Shown piece after piece: positions 60,414 through 64,000 of a stretch of 64,000 nucleotides of DNA. The notes beneath the pieces are model-generated. The model had not been told where the DNA came from and ran no database searches. It worked only from the letters and a program-made list of their open reading frames with translations. Each line of letters begins with the position of its first letter. The stretch's first letter is position 1. This DNA comes from Flavobacterium sp. SH_e (GTDB lineage: Bacteria > Bacteroidota > Bacteroidia > Flavobacteriales > Flavobacteriaceae): the NCBI RefSeq assembly GCF_025717045.1, contig NZ_JAOVZN010000008.1, forward strand, positions 533,519 through 597,518, given 5' to 3'. The translations under genes were made by a program, and so were the position numbers.

Positions 60414-60505
60414 TTAAGGTTCTGAGATACAAAGGTGCAGAGGTGCTAAGTTTTTTAACTCACCTCTCACATTTTACAACTCACAACTAAATTTATTAAA
60501 ATGTC
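60414..60505. repeat. Short repeat between gltB and gltD
   Basis: The 92-base gap contains TCTGAGATACAAAGGTGCAGAGGTGCTAAGTTTTTT, which resembles 61968-61997 (ATACTGAGATGCTAAGGTTCTAAGTTTTTT). Probably a dispersed repeat; gltD may be cotranscribed with gltB. Confidence 0.4.
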
Positions 60506-61960
60506 ATGGGTAAAATAGGCGGATTTAAAGAATATAATAGAGCCGATGAAAGTAATTTAGCAGTAGCAGAACGTGTTTCAAACTACAACGAATTTACTAT
60601 TCCGGTACCAAAAGATAAATTAAAAGAACAAGGATCAAGATGTATGGACTGTGGAATTCCTTTTTGCCACAGTGGATGCCCGTTAGGAAATTTAATTCCT
60701 GACTTCAACGACATGGTACATCAGGAAGAATGGCAGAGTGCGTTAGAGATTTTACAATCTACTAACAACTTCCCTGAATTTACAGGTCGTTTATGCCCTG
60801 CTCCATGTGAGAAATCATGTGTATTAGGAATCATCAAAGATCCAGTTTCTATCGAAAACATTGAGAAAAGCATCGTAGAAAGAGGTTTTGCTGAAGGATG
60901 GATTAAACCACAGCCACCAAAATCAAGAACAGGAAAAACGGTTGCTGTAATTGGTTCAGGACCTGCAGGTCTTGCAGCTGCTCAGCAATTAAACAGAGCG
61001 GGTCACACAGTTACTGTTTTTGAAAGAGACAATGCAATTGGAGGTTTATTACGTTACGGAATTCCAAATTTCAAATTAGAAAAAGGAATCATCGACCGTC
61101 GTGTAGCTATTCTAGAAGCAGAAGGAATCACTTTCAAAACCAATGTAAATGTTGGTGTAAACTTCAGCGTTGAAGAATTAAACCAATTCGATTCTATCGT
61201 TTTATGCGGAGGAGCAACTGAAAGAAGAAGCCTTCCAACTAAAGGAATTGAAAGCAAAGGAGTTGTTCAAGCAATGGATTTCTTAACACAGCAAACTAAA
61301 GTTTTATACGGAGAATCAATTCCTGATCAAGTTAAAGCTACTGGTAAAGATGTAATCGTTATTGGTGGTGGAGATACAGGTTCTGACTGTATTGGAACTT
61401 CTAACAGACACGGAGCTAAATCGGTAACTAACTTTGAAATTTTACCAAAACCTCCAGTTGGAAGAAGCGAATCAACTCCATGGCCTTTCTGGCCGTTACA
61501 GTTGAAAACATCTTCTTCTCACGAAGAAGGTTGTGACAGAAACTGGTTAATCAATACTAAAGAATTCATTTCTAACGAAAAAGGTGAATTAACAGGATTG
61601 AAAACGGTTGAAGTGCAATGGAAAATGACTCCAGGTCAAAGACCAGAACTAATCGAAAAAGAAGGTTCTGAAAAAATCTGGCCTTGCGATTTAGCTTTAT
61701 TAGCTCTTGGATTTACAGGTCCAGAGAAAACATTAAGCGAACAGTTAGGCATCGAAACTGATATAAGAAGCAACTATAAAGCGCACAACTATCAGACAAA
61801 CGTTCCTCACATTTTCACAGCTGGTGATATGAGAAGAGGACAATCATTAATTGTATGGGCTATTTCAGAAGGTCGCGAAGCAGCAAGAGAAGTAGATTTA
61901 TTCCTAATGGGATCTACCAACTTGCCTACTAAAGGAAAAGGAGATTTACCGAGCTTATAG
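60506..61960 (+). CDS. gltD: Glutamate synthase small (beta) subunit
   Basis: Oxidises NADPH and passes electrons to GltB through FAD and 4Fe-4S clusters. The 484-residue protein has N-terminal cysteines in GSRCMDCGIPFCHSGCPLGN and GRLCPAPCEKSCVLG, the FAD site VAVIGSGPAGLAAAQQLNRAGHTVTVFE, the NADPH site VIVIGGGDTGSDCIGT, and C-terminal HIFTAGDMRRGQSLIVWAISEGREAAREVD. All are complete. It lies 92 bases downstream of gltB. Confidence 0.97.
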   Translation: MGKIGGFKEYNRADESNLAVAERVSNYNEFTIPVPKDKLKEQGSRCMDCGIPFCHSGCPLGNLIPDFNDMVHQEEWQSALEILQSTNNFPEFTGRLCPAPCEKSCVLGIIKDPVSIENIEKSIVERGFAEGWIKPQPPKSRTGKTVAVIGSGPAGLAAAQQLNRAGHTVTVFERDNAIGGLLRYGIPNFKLEKGIIDRRVAILEAEGITFKTNVNVGVNFSVEELNQFDSIVLCGGATERRSLPTKGIESKGVVQAMDFLTQQTKVLYGESIPDQVKATGKDVIVIGGGDTGSDCIGTSNRHGAKSVTNFEILPKPPVGRSESTPWPFWPLQLKTSSSHEEGCDRNWLINTKEFISNEKGELTGLKTVEVQWKMTPGQRPELIEKEGSEKIWPCDLALLALGFTGPEKTLSEQLGIETDIRSNYKAHNYQTNVPHIFTAGDMRRGQSLIVWAISEGREAAREVDLFLMGSTNLPTKGKGDLPSL

Positions 61961-62105
61961 TTTTAAGCTTCTAAGATACTGAGATGCTAAGGTTCTAAGT
62001 TTTTTTCTTAGCATTTTATTTAATCTTTATTCCGATAACAACATAACTACTAACAAACCCTTGAATTGATATTCAGGGGTTTTGTTTTTGCTATAATTTT
62101 TTTTA

Positions 62106-62271
62106 GCCACGAATTCACGAATTACTCTAATTTATATATGATGTTTAAAACTATTCTTTCCTTTAAATTTCACGAATTTCTATTTTTTTTAATTTCTCTT
62201 AATTCGTGAAATTCATGACAAAACAATTTCAACAGCATTTTTAGAATTAGTCAAATTCGTGAATTCGTGGC
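62106..62271. repeat. GCCACGAATTCACGAATT inverted repeat
   Basis: Arms 62106-62123 and 62254-62271 are exact 18-base inverted repeats separated by 130 bases. The GCCAC(A/G)(A/G) ends match the style of the 41324-41393 element. Confidence 0.75.
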
Positions 62272-62322
62272 GGAAAAATTTTCTCATTTTAAAGCATTCA
62301 CAATTGACATTTTAATAAACAT

Positions 62323-62386
62323 AGTTCCCGCTTTCGGCTATATCTCTCCGTTCCACTGCGAGGATACCACCTCAATCGGGGCTAAA
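62323..62386. repeat. Structured intergenic element, copy 2
   Basis: TTCCCGCTTTCGGCTATATC, an inner hairpin (ATCTCTC..GAGGAT) and ACCTCAATCGGGGCTA match the 42105 element. CCCG near 62327 pairs with CGGG near 62377. The shared bases are GCTATATC, GGAT and ATCnGGGCTA. Confidence 0.7.
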
Positions 62387-62656
62387 TTCAAACATTTGGC
62401 TTCTTTTAAAAATTAAAATAAAAATCCATTTGATCTGTGACTCGAGCGATAGCGAACAGGCAAAGCAAATCTGTGGCAAAAAATTCTAAACCGTATTTAT
62501 AAATTAATATAATTTGTGAAATTCGTGTCAAAAAAACTTAATACCTTAACATCTTAGAACCTTAATTCCTTCAAAAAGGTTATAAAAATCCGAAACAAGC
62601 AACTTTTTGTTTAAAATAAAACAATTTGTTATAATTTGTTATTTTTCTGCAAATTA

Positions 62657-62687
62657 TTTGCTGATACACAAAAGAGTAATAACTTTG
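62657..62687 (+). promoter_or_regulatory. Promoter of lysA
   Basis: TTTG (62657-62660) is followed after 19 bases by TAACTTTG (62680-62687), the full Bacteroidota -33/-7 consensus with optimal spacing, 18 bases before the ATG. The best promoter match in the window. Confidence 0.8.
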
Positions 62688-62705
62688 CTCAAAATAATTT
62701 GAAAA

Positions 62706-63929
62706 ATGCAAGCAAAAGATTTACTGCAGTTAGCAGACCAATTTGGAAGTCCATTGTATGTTTACGATGCTGAAAAAATCCAATCTCAGTATAACAGATT
62801 AACTAAAGCTTTCTCTAAGGTAGAAAACTTAAGAGTTAATTATGCCATGAAGGCATTGTCTAACATTGCAATTCTTCAGTTATTAAAGAACATGGGGTCT
62901 GGCTTGGATACTGTATCAATTCAGGAAGTTCAGTTAGGACTTCATGCTGGCTATGAGCCTGAGAAAATTTTCTTTACACCAAACGGAGTTTCTTTAGAAG
63001 AAATTGAAGAAGTTGCTGCAATGGGTGTACAAATCAATATCGACAATTTATCTATTCTGGAGCAATTCGGAACAAAACATCCTCATATTCCAGTATGTAT
63101 TCGTATCAATCCACACGTAATGGCGGGCGGAAACGCTAATATTTCTGTTGGACATATCGATAGTAAATTCGGAATTTCTGTACACCAGATTCCTCATATC
63201 TTACGTATTGTTGAGAACACAAAAATGAGCATTGTTGGAATTCACATGCACACAGGATCTGATATTTTAGATATCGAAGTATTCTTGTATGCTGCTGAAA
63301 TCTTGTTTGATACCGCAAAACATTTCAAAGATTTACAATTCTTAGATTTCGGAAGCGGATTCAAAGTGCCTTACAAAAAAGACGATATCGAAACAGACAT
63401 CGAAGAATTAGGTAAAAAATTATCAAAAAGATTCAACGCTTTCTGTGCTGAATATGGCAGAGATTTGACACTTATTTTCGAGCCAGGAAAATTCTTGGTG
63501 AGCGAAGCAGGTCATTTCTTAGTAAAAGTAAACGTAGTAAAACAAACAACATCAACAGTTTTCGCCGGAATCGACAGTGGTTTCAACCACTTAATCCGTC
63601 CAATGTTCTACGGATCTTCACACCATATTGACAACATCTCAAATCCAAAAGGAAAAGAGCGTTTTTACTCTGTTGTAGGATACATTTGCGAAACCGATAC
63701 TTTTGCAAACAATCGCAGAATTCCAGAAATTACTGAAGGAGACATTTTATCTTTCAGAAATGCAGGAGCATATTGTTTCTCAATGTCTTCAAACTATAAC
63801 TCAAGATACAAACCAGCCGAAGTTTTATGGATGAACGGCCAAGGAATCTTGATTCGTCAAGCCGAAACATTTGAAGATTTACTTAAAAATCAAATTCCGT
63901 TGCCAGAAGAAGTTGCTGCAACTGTTTAA
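62706..63929 (+). CDS. lysA: Diaminopimelate decarboxylase
   Basis: Last step of lysine synthesis, meso-DAP to lysine, with PLP. The 407-residue fold-type III enzyme has the Schiff-base Lys in VNYAMKALSN, HMHTGSDI, LDFGSGFKVPY, EPGKFLVSEAGHFLVKV, and GYICETDTFANNR with the catalytic Cys region. The C-terminal SFRNAGAYCFSMSSNYNSRYKPAEV is typical. Length is standard. The gene stands alone behind a strong promoter and ends with a terminator. Confidence 0.97.
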   Translation: MQAKDLLQLADQFGSPLYVYDAEKIQSQYNRLTKAFSKVENLRVNYAMKALSNIAILQLLKNMGSGLDTVSIQEVQLGLHAGYEPEKIFFTPNGVSLEEIEEVAAMGVQINIDNLSILEQFGTKHPHIPVCIRINPHVMAGGNANISVGHIDSKFGISVHQIPHILRIVENTKMSIVGIHMHTGSDILDIEVFLYAAEILFDTAKHFKDLQFLDFGSGFKVPYKKDDIETDIEELGKKLSKRFNAFCAEYGRDLTLIFEPGKFLVSEAGHFLVKVNVVKQTTSTVFAGIDSGFNHLIRPMFYGSSHHIDNISNPKGKERFYSVVGYICETDTFANNRRIPEITEGDILSFRNAGAYCFSMSSNYNSRYKPAEVLWMNGQGILIRQAETFEDLLKNQIPLPEEVAATV

Positions 63930-63956
63930 AAATAAAAAAAAAGAGAATATCTAGTT

Positions 63957-63989
63957 AATCCCGTTTCTTAATTGAGGCGGGATTTTTTT
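63957..63989 (+). terminator. Rho-independent terminator after lysA
   Basis: AATCCCG pairs with CGGGATT and a run of seven T residues follows. Confidence 0.8.
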
Positions 63990-64000
63990 GTTGTAGATTT

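Larger units (their letters stand above)
61961..62640. repeat. Repeat-rich intergenic region between gltD and lysA
   Basis: A 745-base gap to lysA with no ORF of note. It is a nest of dispersed elements. An AGGTTCTAAG stretch (61968-61997) is met by its complement (62531-62563). A perfect 18-base inverted repeat GCCACGAATTCACGAATT (62106-62123 and 62254-62271) and the structured element copy 2 (62323-62386) lie between. Near 62455-62480 is CTGTGGCAAAA related to the 41324 repeat. None looks protein coding. Confidence 0.7.

Overview
The window is an ordinary chromosomal stretch from a member of the Bacteroidota, almost certainly a Flavobacterium or close relative. The evidence is AT-rich DNA, repeated -7 boxes of the Bacteroidota form TAnnTTTG, a TonB receptor paired with a DUF4249 lipoprotein, a cyclophilin-FKBP fusion of the type known in flavobacteria, monomeric NADP isocitrate dehydrogenase, a LytS/LytTR two-component pair and many outer-membrane proteins. 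I see no phage, insertion sequence, CRISPR array, rRNA or tRNA. Genes are densely packed in short operons on both strands.

Layout. 1-4.5 kb: guaB with a small unknown gene, a lipoprotein/DUF5723 outer-membrane pair, and a small unknown protein. 4.5-8 kb: HMG-CoA lyase, a satD-DUF3307 operon behind four evenly spaced palindromes, and pyrD. 8.3-15 kb: a sulfatase locus with a Cys-type sulfatase, a small beta-barrel protein, an OprO/P-like porin, a DUF6515 protein and a formylglycine-generating enzyme that could activate the sulfatase. 15-20 kb: pepT, a YdeI/DUF1801 protein, yajC, nusB and leucine dehydrogenase. 20-27 kb: an ABC exporter, a PUR-domain protein, three alpha/beta hydrolases, CsaA, a thioredoxin-fold protein, and a GreA/Rnk-like protein preceded by a possible 33-codon small ORF. 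27-33 kb (mostly minus strand): a cytochrome c lipoprotein with an apparent ATT start, the cyclophilin-FKBP fusion, an MFS exporter, and a four-gene operon (flavin reductase, sugar isomerase-like, archaemetzincin, cupin). 33-41 kb: trmD, rplS with a probable leader, icd, and the TonB receptor/DUF4249 operon. 41-51 kb: thiamine pyrophosphokinase, rlmF, a ParE-type toxin-antitoxin pair, uvrB, and an esterase/dipeptide epimerase/aminotransferase operon. 51-64 kb: the histidine kinase/LytTR pair, DUF5694, sucC, gltB-gltD and lysA.

Most genes are housekeeping: purine, pyrimidine and thiamine metabolism, TCA cycle (icd, sucC), nitrogen assimilation (gltBD), lysine/peptidoglycan (lysA, epimerase), translation (trmD, rplS, rlmF), transcription (nusB) and repair (uvrB).

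The most interesting material is non-coding or regulatory: the 28-bp-periodic operator array at satD; three related nested inverted repeats (TTAACCGCAAAG family) all lying between convergent genes; a two-copy structured element at 42.1 and 62.3 kb; other dispersed inverted repeats; the rplS leader; the 26.3-kb small ORF and hairpin; and the ATT-start lipoprotein. All functional calls are by recognition of sequence motifs and family resemblance; no database search was run.
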